Under the pieces are notes generated by a model. The model was not told where the DNA came from. It saw only the letters and a list, made by a program, of their open reading frames with translations, and ran no database searches. 64,000 bases of DNA from Bdellovibrionales bacterium GWA1_52_35 (lineage in GTDB: Bacteria; Bdellovibrionota; UBA1018), in assembly GCA_001769805.1 (NCBI GenBank), contig MEPO01000024.1, forward strand, positions 85,161-149,160, given 5' to 3'. The translations under genes and the position numbers were made by a program. Positions 34,828-43,694 of the stretch are shown here, piece after piece. Within the stretch, counting starts at the first letter, position 1. Every line of letters begins with the position of its first letter.

Positions 34828-36020
34828 TTTCGCAGCACCGCCGAAAGTTCCTTCGCCCCTTCTCTGACCATCGCAGTTCCACAGCTGTAAGCAAAGCGTA
34901 TGGCATGTTCGCAGTGCTGACCGAAGCTATCACCAGGCGCGCTCCCGATGCCCGCTTCCGCAAGCTTGCTGGAGAGCGCATCGGCGTCCCTGACCCCGAG
35001 TCTGTGGTACAGTGAGGGATCGATTTTGCACCAGAGATAAAAGGCTCCTTGCGGCTTGAAAATATCCAGACCGGGAATTCCGGTCAGCGCCTGAATCATG
35101 ATCTCGCGGCGCGTCCTGTACTCCTTGAGCATGCCATCCAGGTGCGATCGGTCCGTGCGCAAAGCATCGATTGCAGCCCATTGGGCTATGCTGTTCACGC
35201 CGTTGATCGTGCATCTCAAGAGTTTCGAGATCCGCTCTCGGACAAGCTGCTCGCGGGCAACGATGTATCCAACACGCAAGCCGCTCATGGCAGAGGACTT
35301 GGAGAAGGAGAAGATGCTGATGATTCGCTCCTGGAATTTTTTATCAAACCCCTCCTGCTCCGCGAGCGCCGCCAGCGAGTGGTGTTTCGCATCGTAGACG
35401 ATGTCTTCGTAGGCCTCGTCCGTCACTATATGAAGGTCGTGTTTCTCGGCGGTTTTAAGGATACCCACCAAGGTCTCTCTGGGGAGAACCGCGCCGGTTG
35501 GATTATGGGGGCTATTGACGAAAATGGCTTTGGTCTTCGTGCTGATCTTTGCCTCAATCGCTTCCGGCCTGTAAAGATATCCGTCTTCATGCTGGAGAAT
35601 GACCGGAACGGGTCTGGCTTCAGCCAGACGAATATTTTCGACCGCCTCAGTCCACATGGGGTCCGGAACAATCACCTCGTCTCCTGGTTCCAGAAGGCAG
35701 TGCCAGAGAACGTAAAGGGCATGCATCGCTCCGTTGGTGATGAAAATAGAATCCGCAGAGGGCAGATGAATTCCGTTCCGGGTTTCGAGCTTCAGCTTCA
35801 ATTCCTTTTTGAGTTCTGGAATCCCGTCATTCGGAATGTAATGGGTCTTTCCTTCCTGCGCGGCCCTGGTGATCCCCTGAAGAACCTGCTCGGAGACGCT
35901 GAAACTTGGATCTCCGGACTCAAATCGAAAAACCTTTTTTCCCGTCGCCTGGCTTTTTAAAAGCCTTTCGCGAATCTGAACTATTTTGCCGAACGATATT
36001 CCATCAAGCCGTGAACTCAT
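34824..36020 (-). CDS. PLP-dependent class I aminotransferase
   Basis: 398 aa from ATG 36018-36020 with GGAGG about nine bases upstream; a frame start at 36047 would include that site in the coding part. Fold-type I features: FESGDPSF, NSPHNPTG (Asn173), DEAYEDIVYD (Asp201, Tyr204) and the PLP lysine Lys241 in SFSKSSAMSGLRVGY. The length is normal. It is translationally coupled to the omega-amidase, so an amide donor such as glutamine is likely, with methionine or an aromatic amino acid as the product. It could feed amino acids to the ligases of this region, but a general metabolic role is equally possible. Confidence 0.88.
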   Translation of the reverse strand: MSSRLDGISFGKIVQIRERLLKSQATGKKVFRFESGDPSFSVSEQVLQGITRAAQEGKTHYIPNDGIPELKKELKLKLETRNGIHLPSADSIFITNGAMHALYVLWHCLLEPGDEVIVPDPMWTEAVENIRLAEARPVPVILQHEDGYLYRPEAIEAKISTKTKAIFVNSPHNPTGAVLPRETLVGILKTAEKHDLHIVTDEAYEDIVYDAKHHSLAALAEQEGFDKKFQERIISIFSFSKSSAMSGLRVGYIVAREQLVRERISKLLRCTINGVNSIAQWAAIDALRTDRSHLDGMLKEYRTRREIMIQALTGIPGLDIFKPQGAFYLWCKIDPSLYHRLGVRDADALSSKLAEAGIGSAPGDSFGQHCEHAIRFAYSCGTAMVREGAKELSAVLRK

Positions 36021-36073
36021 TATCTGAAATCCTCCAAAGGCGAACATACGTTTTTTTCGCAGCGAGGCACTAG

Positions 36074-36102
36074 CTTAAAAATTTGAACCCCGAATATATA
36101 AT
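36074..36102 (+). promoter_or_regulatory. Possible promoter for the second caspase-like gene
   Basis: A perfect TATAAT at 36097-36102 with a poor -35 match (CTTAAA, 36074-36079) 17 bp before it, in the 180-bp A/T-rich gap between the divergent aminotransferase and caspase-like genes. Confidence 0.3.
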
Positions 36103-36200
36103 ATTTTTTCCTGAAGGGCGTGCGGGGCGTCAATGGTGCTCGTCTCATTTTGATTGTAAACACTCCAGGTCATTTGCTTAGAGTTCTCCGCGGAGGACCG

Positions 36201-37196
36201 ATGAAATACCTACGTTTCGTATTTACTCTTGGAGTCAGCTCGCTGTTGCTCGCAACATTCGCATTTGCAGCAGGTGTGAGGGAACTGGACTTTCTGGGGC
36301 CTTTGGATGTTCAGCCCTCGTCCTTTATTCCGGAAGCACCGGTCTATACCGATGAACCAGCGGACCCGGTTCATGCTGATCTCCGGCCTTTTTATAAAGA
36401 GTTCGAAAGAGATGGACTCGTGACGATTTACCTTGGATATGGAATCGGGACATATTATCCGGCTCGAGGCTCGCAGATTTTTGAAATGCTCAAGCTCCTG
36501 GCCCTGCACTATGAACTCCCTTTGGTCGATTGGAATCTCAGCGGGGATGGCAGCCATCTTTCTTTTCTGAATTCAAAGCGGGGTATTCGTTATTCCATTA
36601 CGATCGGGTACGAGCGAAATGAATTTGCACGCGCGTTTTCCGAGTACGAGATTGTCATGTACCACGGTCACTCCCGTTATGGACAAGGGCCGGCTTTTCA
36701 ACATTACCAGAATTATTACCGGATGGGCCGGGGCTTTCCCACAATCGAGGTGGACACACGTAACAACTACTTTAAAGACGAGCCTATTTTAAAAACCGAT
36801 TTGTACCCAATTCGCTGGGTGCGTTTTGGGACCAGGTGGCTTCCGTTTCAATACCGGGGGCAGAAGAACGGAAAATCGGAACTCCCGGATACGTCTTATA
36901 CGAAAAACGTTCCGGGTCTTGATGTGGATTGGACCCGGACGCGTTTTCTGCCCGGCCGGCAACTCTTTTACTTTTATTCCTGCACCAACAAGCAGTACTG
37001 GCGCGAATCCATACGCGACCGTTTCCCGAGTCTGAGCCATAAGTTCGTTTTCGGAACTTACAAAATCAACCGCGGAAGAACCGAGCCCGATGTCTTGATG
37101 ATTGTCTCCCTTCTGAGAGGGACGACGCAAAGCTCGAAGATTCTCGATTTTCTAAACACGACAAAGGACTGCGATCAATGTTTCACTACCTATTGA
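36201..37196 (+). CDS. Secreted protein with a possible caspase-like His/Cys dyad (copy 2)
   Basis: 331 aa from ATG 36201 with GGAGG four bases upstream. Signal peptide about residues 1-23 (FTLGVSSLLLATFAFA). It parallels the product of 28549-29547 throughout: SQIFEMLKLL, EIVMYHGHSRYGQGPAF (His155/His157), IEVDTRNNYF, TSYTKNVPGLD, FYFYSCTNKQYW (Cys261) and the ending TTKDCDQCF. The two motifs fit a cysteine peptidase of the caspase fold class, which I infer and cannot confirm. It overlaps the following DUF11-like gene by 19 bp. Confidence 0.55.
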   Translation: MKYLRFVFTLGVSSLLLATFAFAAGVRELDFLGPLDVQPSSFIPEAPVYTDEPADPVHADLRPFYKEFERDGLVTIYLGYGIGTYYPARGSQIFEMLKLLALHYELPLVDWNLSGDGSHLSFLNSKRGIRYSITIGYERNEFARAFSEYEIVMYHGHSRYGQGPAFQHYQNYYRMGRGFPTIEVDTRNNYFKDEPILKTDLYPIRWVRFGTRWLPFQYRGQKNGKSELPDTSYTKNVPGLDVDWTRTRFLPGRQLFYFYSCTNKQYWRESIRDRFPSLSHKFVFGTYKINRGRTEPDVLMIVSLLRGTTQSSKILDFLNTTKDCDQCFTTY

Positions 37197-37657
37197 CGTT
37201 GGTTTTCGCCATCTCTATCGGTAAAGTCTGGGCCGGAACTTCCGGCGCAATCAGCATTCCGGATCCAAAGACGGGGGAGTGGTGTCTTTTTGGCGTGGAG
37301 CATCTCGGACCCAGGAAGTTGTCAGTGGGCGAAACCGGAAAGTACGTGGTCCGCCTGGAGAACAGAAGCGCCTGCACTTTGAAGCATCTCCGGATGCTGG
37401 ACAAGTTCCCGAAAGATACTGACTTCAAGAGAGCTGATCCGCAGCCCTCAAAAATCCGAAACCGCCGTTTTCCTCACGGTCCGATCCTGTATTGGAATCA
37501 GCTGAAGTCAAGGCCCGGAGATATCAAGACCTTTGAAGTTGAGCTCCAGGTGACGGGAGCGCGCAATCAAATCTTAAAAAACAGGATCTGCCTTTCACTT
37601 CCCCGTGACGCGGAAGAGGTGTATTGCCACTATTTCAAAATCCGTGTACTGCCCTGA
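37178..37657 (+). CDS. Secreted DUF11-like protein (copy 2)
   Basis: 159 aa, with a signal peptide (LLTLVFAISIGKVWA). The single beta-sandwich domain has VGETGKYVVRLENRSACTLK, FPKDTDFKRADPQPS and LYWNQLKSRPGDIKTFEVEL, the same plan as the product of 28045-28539, including the C-terminal 'YCHYFKIRVLP'. The gene starts inside the end of the caspase-like gene (19-bp overlap). Its 3' end overlaps the convergent ATP-grasp gene by 23 bp, so here the third member of the trio is on the opposite strand. Confidence 0.68.
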   Translation: MFHYLLTLVFAISIGKVWAGTSGAISIPDPKTGEWCLFGVEHLGPRKLSVGETGKYVVRLENRSACTLKHLRMLDKFPKDTDFKRADPQPSKIRNRRFPHGPILYWNQLKSRPGDIKTFEVELQVTGARNQILKNRICLSLPRDAEEVYCHYFKIRVLP

Positions 37658-39479
37658 GTATATCTGGCACAGCCACGGTGCTGACCTGTTCTTTTGAGAT
37701 CATTAGAATGTTTTTGTTCGGGTAGTCGCGTTTACACGATTCCAGGAAATCCAAGCTTTGGAATGCCTCGAAATTGACTGCGACAATTCCCCCGTCACGA
37801 ACTTTCTGAAAAATCAGCCGGAGTGCTGGTTCCTGCTCGCACTTGGATTCCATCAGGATAGCCAGATCACAATGATCATAAGGAAGACCGTGGGCCAGAA
37901 TCTCCGGAACTCCGAGTTGAATCACTGCGGCTTCGTGGATGGGATCCATGAGAATCGCTGCTGCTGAACTGTTTCCGTCCTGTGCCTGCCTGGCCAAACC
38001 CACGCGTATTCCCAATGAGCGCAGATTTTCTGAAATCGCCTGTGCCACGGGAAAATGCGCGTAGCCGCCGAGAATGGAAATAATGGGAATTCCGAAGGGA
38101 CTGTCAGCCGGGAAGAGCAGGTCTAAGATATTTTCCGCGACATTTCGAGCTTTCCCGTAGGTGGGATGGAGATGGGGCTGAAGCCCGGGGCGGTGATTCA
38201 CTTCAAGGATCCAGCAACGCCCACCAGGTTCAGAAATATCCGGGGCGATCATGTCAACACCGCAGATATCCAGTCCGATCACGCGTGCAGCTTTTTCACA
38301 GATTTCCCGGAAGTGGGGGTGAACTTCCTCCGTGACGTCTCGTGAGGTACCTCCGGCGGAACCGTTAGCGGATTTTCGGAGGAAGACCTTTTGACCATAT
38401 TCGGGTACATCACCCGGATCCCATCCTTGAGTTTCAAGAAAGCGAATTTCCTCCTGTTCGAATCTGATCCGGCACCAACATGAAGTATGTCCGTCTCCTC
38501 TCATGGGATTCTGATTTTCGATTTCCACAAGTTCGGCCACCGAGTGTATGCCGTTACCGGTCACGTGCGCTGGTTCACGCTCAACTGCGGCTGTGAACTT
38601 CCCACCGATCACAAGGACACGAAAGTCCCGCCCTTCAAGGTACTCCTCGACGACGACGTGTTCAGAATTTGCGGCTGCTGCCTGATATGCGTGCTTCACC
38701 GTCTCTTCGGAAGACAGGCTGAGCGCGACATTCTGCCCCTGTTTCCCGTTGGAAGGTTTTACCGCCACCGGTCCGCCGATCTTCCGGAATACTTCCAGAG
38801 CTCGCTCCTCAGTTTGAACTGACCACCCTCGCGGAACTGGGAGTGAGGCTTTCTGGAGTAGTTTCTTGGTCAGGTGTTTCTGACTGGCGATTTCAGCTGC
38901 CAGGAGTGATGTCCTGTCCGTCCAGGAAGACTGAAGGACTCGTCGGTTCTTTCCGTAGCCCAGCTGAATGGAGTTGGGCCGTGGCAAGCGAGTCCAGGGA
39001 ATTCCTCTTTTTATCGCGGCTTGAATGATGGCGATCGTATTGAAACTCATCCCGGTTTTTTTCAGGATTTGATTGGCCTCAAGAAGCGCCGGGCTCAGCG
39101 GGTAGTTCTGACCCTCGACTGCGGCCTTGACCAGATTGAAGGCGGTTTGAAGAAGAAAGCTCGCAGCTCTTTTAGAAAAGCAGGGCAGTGCGATGAAATC
39201 AGCAGGCTTGCGAGCAGGTGCTCCGCATTGCAGGGGGAGTGTTAAAGCGAGCCCCGCTATTTGGTTCAGCTGCAGAGCAACACTCTGGACTACCTCGATC
39301 AGCGTTGCGTCAGGCTTCAACTGGAGCCCTGCAAGTGCATTGGACAAAATCGGCAATGCCTGCGGAAAAGTCAAAATAGGTTGGTGGCCTGCTGTACCGG
39401 GTTCCAGGCGCATCACGAGGGCCGCTTCAGGGTGGTAGAGGCTCGGGCCGCGAAATGCCTTGAAATCAATGATTTTCAT
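37635..39479 (-). CDS. Cyanophycin-synthetase-like protein: N-domain and ATP-grasp, P-loop-less Mur-like domain
   Basis: 614 aa from ATG 39477-39479, which gives MKIIDFKAFRGPSLYHPEA, a close match to the start of CphA (MKI-x4-LRGPN-x-WS). An in-frame GTG at 39533, just after the upstream gene's stop, would add 18 residues. Residues 1-155 are the N-domain. The ATP-grasp domain has GIPWTRLPRPNSIQLGYGKN (159-178), GPVAVKPSNGKQGQNV (236-251), VVEEYLEGRDFRVLVIGG, EPAHVTGNGIHSV and WILEVNHRPGLQPHLHP (423-439). The Mur-like domain starts IPIISI, but GGYAHFPVA (471-479) replaces the P-loop, and the rest is short. It should therefore catalyse only the ATP-grasp addition, as in CphA2. Confidence 0.82.
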   Translation of the reverse strand: MKIIDFKAFRGPSLYHPEAALVMRLEPGTAGHQPILTFPQALPILSNALAGLQLKPDATLIEVVQSVALQLNQIAGLALTLPLQCGAPARKPADFIALPCFSKRAASFLLQTAFNLVKAAVEGQNYPLSPALLEANQILKKTGMSFNTIAIIQAAIKRGIPWTRLPRPNSIQLGYGKNRRVLQSSWTDRTSLLAAEIASQKHLTKKLLQKASLPVPRGWSVQTEERALEVFRKIGGPVAVKPSNGKQGQNVALSLSSEETVKHAYQAAAANSEHVVVEEYLEGRDFRVLVIGGKFTAAVEREPAHVTGNGIHSVAELVEIENQNPMRGDGHTSCWCRIRFEQEEIRFLETQGWDPGDVPEYGQKVFLRKSANGSAGGTSRDVTEEVHPHFREICEKAARVIGLDICGVDMIAPDISEPGGRCWILEVNHRPGLQPHLHPTYGKARNVAENILDLLFPADSPFGIPIISILGGYAHFPVAQAISENLRSLGIRVGLARQAQDGNSSAAAILMDPIHEAAVIQLGVPEILAHGLPYDHCDLAILMESKCEQEPALRLIFQKVRDGGIVAVNFEAFQSLDFLESCKRDYPNKNILMISKEQVSTVAVPDILRAVHGF

Positions 39480-39536
39480 CTCGGAATGCGGGATTGCGAG
39501 CAATGTGCCAGGAGTCTGTTTCAGCTGATCCACTGG

Positions 39537-42500
39537 TCAGTAGTTGGTTCTGACCTGCCGGCGACTCACGGTATAGGCATTCCCGGCCTGGTCATGACCA
39601 CTGATGACATATGAATAGAGCGTCCCAGGCAGGAGGTTTTTGATTACAACGCTGTGGGACGTCACGAGACTGGTATCCTCGGGAATTGAATTCGGCGTAG
39701 TTGTGCCCGGACCCCAATTGATCTTGCCCGTAGTGGGTTCATTCGTAGTCCAATTGATCGTGATCGTGGTGCTGGTCGTTGGCGCTGAAATCGTCAGAAC
39801 CGTCGGTGTTTTGGTGTCAACGGTCCACGCTTGGGAGGCACCCTGGAGATCCTGGCTTCCGTATTGATCCACTGCTTTCACGGTGAAAGTATGAAGGCCG
39901 TCGGCCAGAGCGGAGTAGCTGATGGGAGAGGTGCAGGCCGAGAACGAACTGTTATCGAGACTGCAGATAAAGGTTGAACCGTTCAGATTGGCAGCAAATG
40001 AAAGTTCAGCCGATTTCGAATTGGTATAATTGCTGGGAGGACTGATCAAAATAAGCGAGGTGCTCAGGCGAGGATCAACGACCCAGTGATAGCTTGCTCC
40101 CTCAGGGTCCGTGTTACCCACCCCATCAATTCCTTTGACGACCAGAGCGTGCTCCCCGACCGGCAGATCGTTGAAGTTCAGGGGCGAAGAGCAGAGTGCA
40201 AATGGGGCGTTGTCAAAAGAACAGACAAAACCGCTGACTTCCTCGTTGGCTGTGAACCTGAAGCTGATGGCAGTGTTTGAGGTTCTTGAAAAATTCAGGC
40301 TTGTGACTGGAGAGATCGAATCAACGATCCACTGCTGAGATACACCTGCAAGATCTTCGGTGCCGAAGGAATCAACCGCTTTCACTGTGAATAGATGCGG
40401 GCCGTTCGAAAGGTCTGAATAATCCATCGGAGAGGTGCATGTCTCGAATGCGCTTTCATCCAGTTGACAGACAAAGGTTGCAGTATTCAGGTTGGACGAG
40501 AAGGAGAAGCTGGCGGAAGTCGAGTTCGTGATGGGAGTCGAAGGTGTGCTGGCGTCCAGAGAAGTCTGGGGTGCTGGATCAACAGTCCACTGATGGCTCG
40601 GGCCGAGCTGATCAGTGTTTCCCGCGAGGTCTGTTGCCTGGACGACAAACGAGTGATTACCCAAGGCAAGATTGCTGCTCATAACAGGTGAGGCACAAGG
40701 AGCAAAAAGCCCTCCATCCCAGGAGCACTGAAATCCTGAGGCCGCTTCGCTGGCCGTGAAGGTGAAGGTGATTGCGGAATTGCTGGTACGGGTAGCGTTC
40801 AGAAGGGAGGAGGGAGGAGTGAAGTCGGTGGTCCACCCATGGCTTGCGACAACTGAATCCTGCCCGCCGAAGCGGTCCACTGCGCGGACGGTGAACGTAT
40901 GTACTCCCTCTGAAAGTCCGTTGTAGGTGCTGGGCGAGGAGCAGGAGACCGGGGCTTTGTTATCCAGACTGCATAAAAAAGTTGCAGTCGGCAGATTTGA
41001 GTCAAAGGTGAAAGTCACCGAGCCCTGATTGTTGAGAGTGGAAGACGGGGTGATGCTCGTCAGTCTCGTTGTGACAGGTGGCTCGATCACAAAGTTGATT
41101 ACCGCGCCTTTGAGATCAGCGTTACCCGCTGGATCCGTTGCCCAGGCGGCGAAAGAATGACTGCCAACTGAGAGGTTGCTCAAGGTGAAGGATGAACCGC
41201 AAACCGAAGGTGTCGCACCGTCCAGCGAGCAAGCCACAGTGCTGTTGGCTTCGCTTGAAATAATGCTCAAAGAAACGGTAGCCCGGGACGTCTGAGTCGA
41301 ATTCAATGTGGTAACGGGTGCTGTCAGATCGACAGTCCATTGAAGGGCTTCATGCGTGCTTGTATTTCCGGCCAGATCAATTGCCATTACTTCAAAGACA
41401 TGTGCTCCCTCCGCTAATCCGGCGAATGGAAGGGGGCTTGAACAGGCGGAGAAACCCGCGCCGTCAAGATTACAGGTGAAACTGGAAGCTTCGTTCGCGG
41501 TGAAGGCAAATGAGTTCATCGTCAGGCGTGTTGTTGTATTTGAGATATCCGCCTTCAGACTGACTGCGGGTGGCGTCAGATCAACAGTAAAAAGGTGGGA
41601 GATGATATTTGATAAGTTTCCAGCCAAATCCTGGCCCATGACAATCAGGGAGTAACTTCCCTCTGAAAGAGCACTCACGCTGATCGGCGACTGCGATTGC
41701 TGAAGGTCCAGATCATTCAACGAGCAACTCATGATCACCGCTTCCGAGGAATAGATTTCAGCGCTGAGATGAGACGAGTTGATGTGACTGGCTGCCGAGG
41801 GTGCCATGGCTCCGAAGCTGATCATTGGATCAATGAAGTCCATCATCCATTCCACATACACCGGAGAGGAAACGTTGCCGGCCAGGTCCATGGCGATGAC
41901 CGCGAGGTTGTGAGGACCGTTCGTAAAGATGGAACCGGTAAAAGGCGAGGTGCACGGGCCAAATCCTGCATTATCGATACTGCAGTTGAAGCTGGCCTGT
42001 TCATTTGCAGAGAAATTGAAGGCAATTGTGGCTTCATTGGTCGGTCCTTGCGGAGGATTGACGTTGCCCGGGAGGACTTCCGGCGCGATCGTGTCAACTG
42101 TCCAGGCGTAGGTGGCCGGCTCTCCGATGTTTCCGGCGATGTCGGTCGCACGGACTTGAAAGAAATGTTGTCCATCTGCAAGCCTCTGGAGAGAAAACGG
42201 TGATTCACAGGGCATATAATTCCCTGAATCCAGCGCACATTCGAAAGAGCCACCTTCTGTTGCCGCAAAAAGCAGCTGCATTGCCTGCGAAGAGGTGATT
42301 GCGGAAGAGGGCACGACTTGGACGATGGCAGTCACAGGCAGAGTTCGGTCAACCGCCCACTGGAATACGGCAGGAACTTCTCCGGTGTTTCCAGCCGCAT
42401 CGATTCCGACAACTGCAAACTGATGGAGACCTTCCTCGAGATTCACCCTGGAAACGGGCGAGGTACAGGTCGCGAAAGCGCCGCCGTCAGAGGCGCAGAG

Positions 42501-43511
42501 AAAGCTCACTGCATCTGCTGAAGTAAAGGAGAACACGGCGGCCGTGTCACGGGTAATGGGGGGCAGATTTTCTGCATTCAACTCGGGGGTGCTGGCGGGA
42601 ATCGTGTCGATCGTCCAAACATAGGAGGCGCCTGCGGGGTCAGTCAGGCCGGAGGCATTTCTGGCGGCAACATGAAAAGTATGCGTAACATCGCCCAATC
42701 CCGAGTAGGAATAGGGCGATGAGCAGGCTTCCTCTTGCCCGCCGTCCAGAGAGCAGAGAAAGCTGACACCTGTTTGATCACTGGAGAAACTGATTGAAAT
42801 GCTGTTTTGATTCGTGATCGGGACCGAAGGTGTGGTCGAGTCAATATAGGTTTGTGGCGCGGTCGGCGAAACGGTGGGAGAGGGGTCGGGGTCTGGAGTA
42901 TTGCAGTCGGACTCGGAAGCATAGGTGACTTCGATCGAGGCCTGTGCGATACGGACTTTTTTCCCCTGCAAGGTCAACTTGAGAAGCCCTCGGTTCTTCA
43001 CGATTTTTGCCATGAAGAAATAGAGCGGCTCGGCTCCGTTGAGTTTCATGTGATGCAGGTGGAACCGGACCTGGGATGAGTCATCGCGGTCGTCGTACTT
43101 CAGCAGGCGGTAATGTGGCCAGTCATGAGCTCCAGTGGCCTGAATTCCGTTTGCCGAAAGCTGAACTTCATCAGGGGTTCCCGTTTGTTTGCCGGCAAGA
43201 GTCACGTTCAGTTGAACGCTTTGAATCTGGATTTCAGGATTCAGGAATATCGCCAGATCATCGGTGCTGAAATAAAGGTGCTGGCCTCCGTCGATCTTGA
43301 TTGGCGTAAGAGTAATGGATTCTGAATGATCGCAGGAAATGAGTTTGCCGCCATCTGCAGCGCTGGCTTGCAGGCGGTGCCCTCCCAGCTTCTTGTCAAA
43401 ATCAACTATGACGATTCGGCAGCTCGTGGTTGCAAAAATCGCCAGAGTGGTGATCGCGCACACACGTGCGGCAGCTAAAAATCGGGAAGATCCGGTACAT
43501 ACGTGCAACAT
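39537..43511 (-). CDS. Large surface lipoprotein with 12 Ig-like repeats and a C-terminal Fn3-like domain
   Basis: 1324 aa. The signal peptide ends FATTSC, a probable lipobox (Cys31). Residues 35-215 form a unique N-terminal domain. Then, after a Pro/Thr linker, 12 repeats of about 83-87 residues follow (222-1236). Each contains 'F-x-C-SLD-x4-x-CxSP', 'L-x2-G-x-H-x-F-x-V-x-AxDxxGN' and 'W-x-VD-x-x-P'. The paired cysteines about 10 residues apart suggest one disulfide per repeat. The last 88 residues resemble a fibronectin type III domain (INWTTNEPTTGKINWG, LLPGTLYSYVISGHDQAGN). Likely an elongated adhesin or stalk. It ends four bases before the GTG of the ATP-grasp gene, so co-transcription is possible. 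Confidence 0.8.
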   Translation of the reverse strand: MLHVCTGSSRFLAAARVCAITTLAIFATTSCRIVIVDFDKKLGGHRLQASAADGGKLISCDHSESITLTPIKIDGGQHLYFSTDDLAIFLNPEIQIQSVQLNVTLAGKQTGTPDEVQLSANGIQATGAHDWPHYRLLKYDDRDDSSQVRFHLHHMKLNGAEPLYFFMAKIVKNRGLLKLTLQGKKVRIAQASIEVTYASESDCNTPDPDPSPTVSPTAPQTYIDSTTPSVPITNQNSISISFSSDQTGVSFLCSLDGGQEEACSSPYSYSGLGDVTHTFHVAARNASGLTDPAGASYVWTIDTIPASTPELNAENLPPITRDTAAVFSFTSADAVSFLCASDGGAFATCTSPVSRVNLEEGLHQFAVVGIDAAGNTGEVPAVFQWAVDRTLPVTAIVQVVPSSAITSSQAMQLLFAATEGGSFECALDSGNYMPCESPFSLQRLADGQHFFQVRATDIAGNIGEPATYAWTVDTIAPEVLPGNVNPPQGPTNEATIAFNFSANEQASFNCSIDNAGFGPCTSPFTGSIFTNGPHNLAVIAMDLAGNVSSPVYVEWMMDFIDPMISFGAMAPSAASHINSSHLSAEIYSSEAVIMSCSLNDLDLQQSQSPISVSALSEGSYSLIVMGQDLAGNLSNIISHLFTVDLTPPAVSLKADISNTTTRLTMNSFAFTANEASSFTCNLDGAGFSACSSPLPFAGLAEGAHVFEVMAIDLAGNTSTHEALQWTVDLTAPVTTLNSTQTSRATVSLSIISSEANSTVACSLDGATPSVCGSSFTLSNLSVGSHSFAAWATDPAGNADLKGAVINFVIEPPVTTRLTSITPSSTLNNQGSVTFTFDSNLPTATFLCSLDNKAPVSCSSPSTYNGLSEGVHTFTVRAVDRFGGQDSVVASHGWTTDFTPPSSLLNATRTSNSAITFTFTASEAASGFQCSWDGGLFAPCASPVMSSNLALGNHSFVVQATDLAGNTDQLGPSHQWTVDPAPQTSLDASTPSTPITNSTSASFSFSSNLNTATFVCQLDESAFETCTSPMDYSDLSNGPHLFTVKAVDSFGTEDLAGVSQQWIVDSISPVTSLNFSRTSNTAISFRFTANEEVSGFVCSFDNAPFALCSSPLNFNDLPVGEHALVVKGIDGVGNTDPEGASYHWVVDPRLSTSLILISPPSNYTNSKSAELSFAANLNGSTFICSLDNSSFSACTSPISYSALADGLHTFTVKAVDQYGSQDLQGASQAWTVDTKTPTVLTISAPTTSTTITINWTTNEPTTGKINWGPGTTTPNSIPEDTSLVTSHSVVIKNLLPGTLYSYVISGHDQAGNAYTVSRRQVRTNY
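39804..42850 (-). repeat. Coding region of 12 Ig-like repeats
   Basis: Twelve tandem units of about 250-260 bp within the lipoprotein gene. They are diverged at DNA level but regular in protein pattern. Repeats 8, 10 and 12 lack the usual GN of 'AxDxxGN' and have AVDxFG or AVDxYG instead, while the ones between (9, 11) have GN, so an alternating two-unit block (about 170 residues) seems to have been duplicated. Confidence 0.7.
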
Positions 43512-43517
43512 GTATCT

Positions 43518-43545
43518 ATTTTAACGCAATGCGTAAATATTACAA
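43518..43545 (-). promoter_or_regulatory. Possible promoter of the repeat lipoprotein gene
   Basis: Read on the minus strand: TTGTAA (43540-43545), 16 bp, TAAAAT (43518-43523). A start seven bases on falls at the ATG (43511), and no ribosome site lies between, so a leaderless message is possible. A near-perfect inverted repeat (TTA-A-CGCA / TGCGTAA, 43521-43535) lies in the spacer and -10 region and could be an operator. Confidence 0.4.
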
Positions 43546-43660
43546 ACTCGGCGCCCGGCCATGACGCTTATAACATATTGATTAATATGATAAATTCCAG
43601 ATTCCTTCCGTTCTCATAACATGTAGAAAACAATCATAAAATCCAAATCTTATGTCATTT

Positions 43661-43691
43661 TTGAAACAATTGAGGAACAATTCATTATAAA
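43661..43691 (+). promoter_or_regulatory. Possible promoter of the response regulator gene
   Basis: TTGAAA (43661-43666), 19 bp, TATAAA (43686-43691), in a very A/T-rich 183-bp gap. The ATG at 43695 has no ribosome site in front. A direct repeat AACAATT-x4-AACAATT (43664-43681) lies in the spacer. Confidence 0.4.
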
Positions 43692-43694
43692 TAT

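Noticed and set aside
35049-35960. 303-aa plus-strand frame
   Set aside because: Antisense to the aminotransferase with its complete PLP site.
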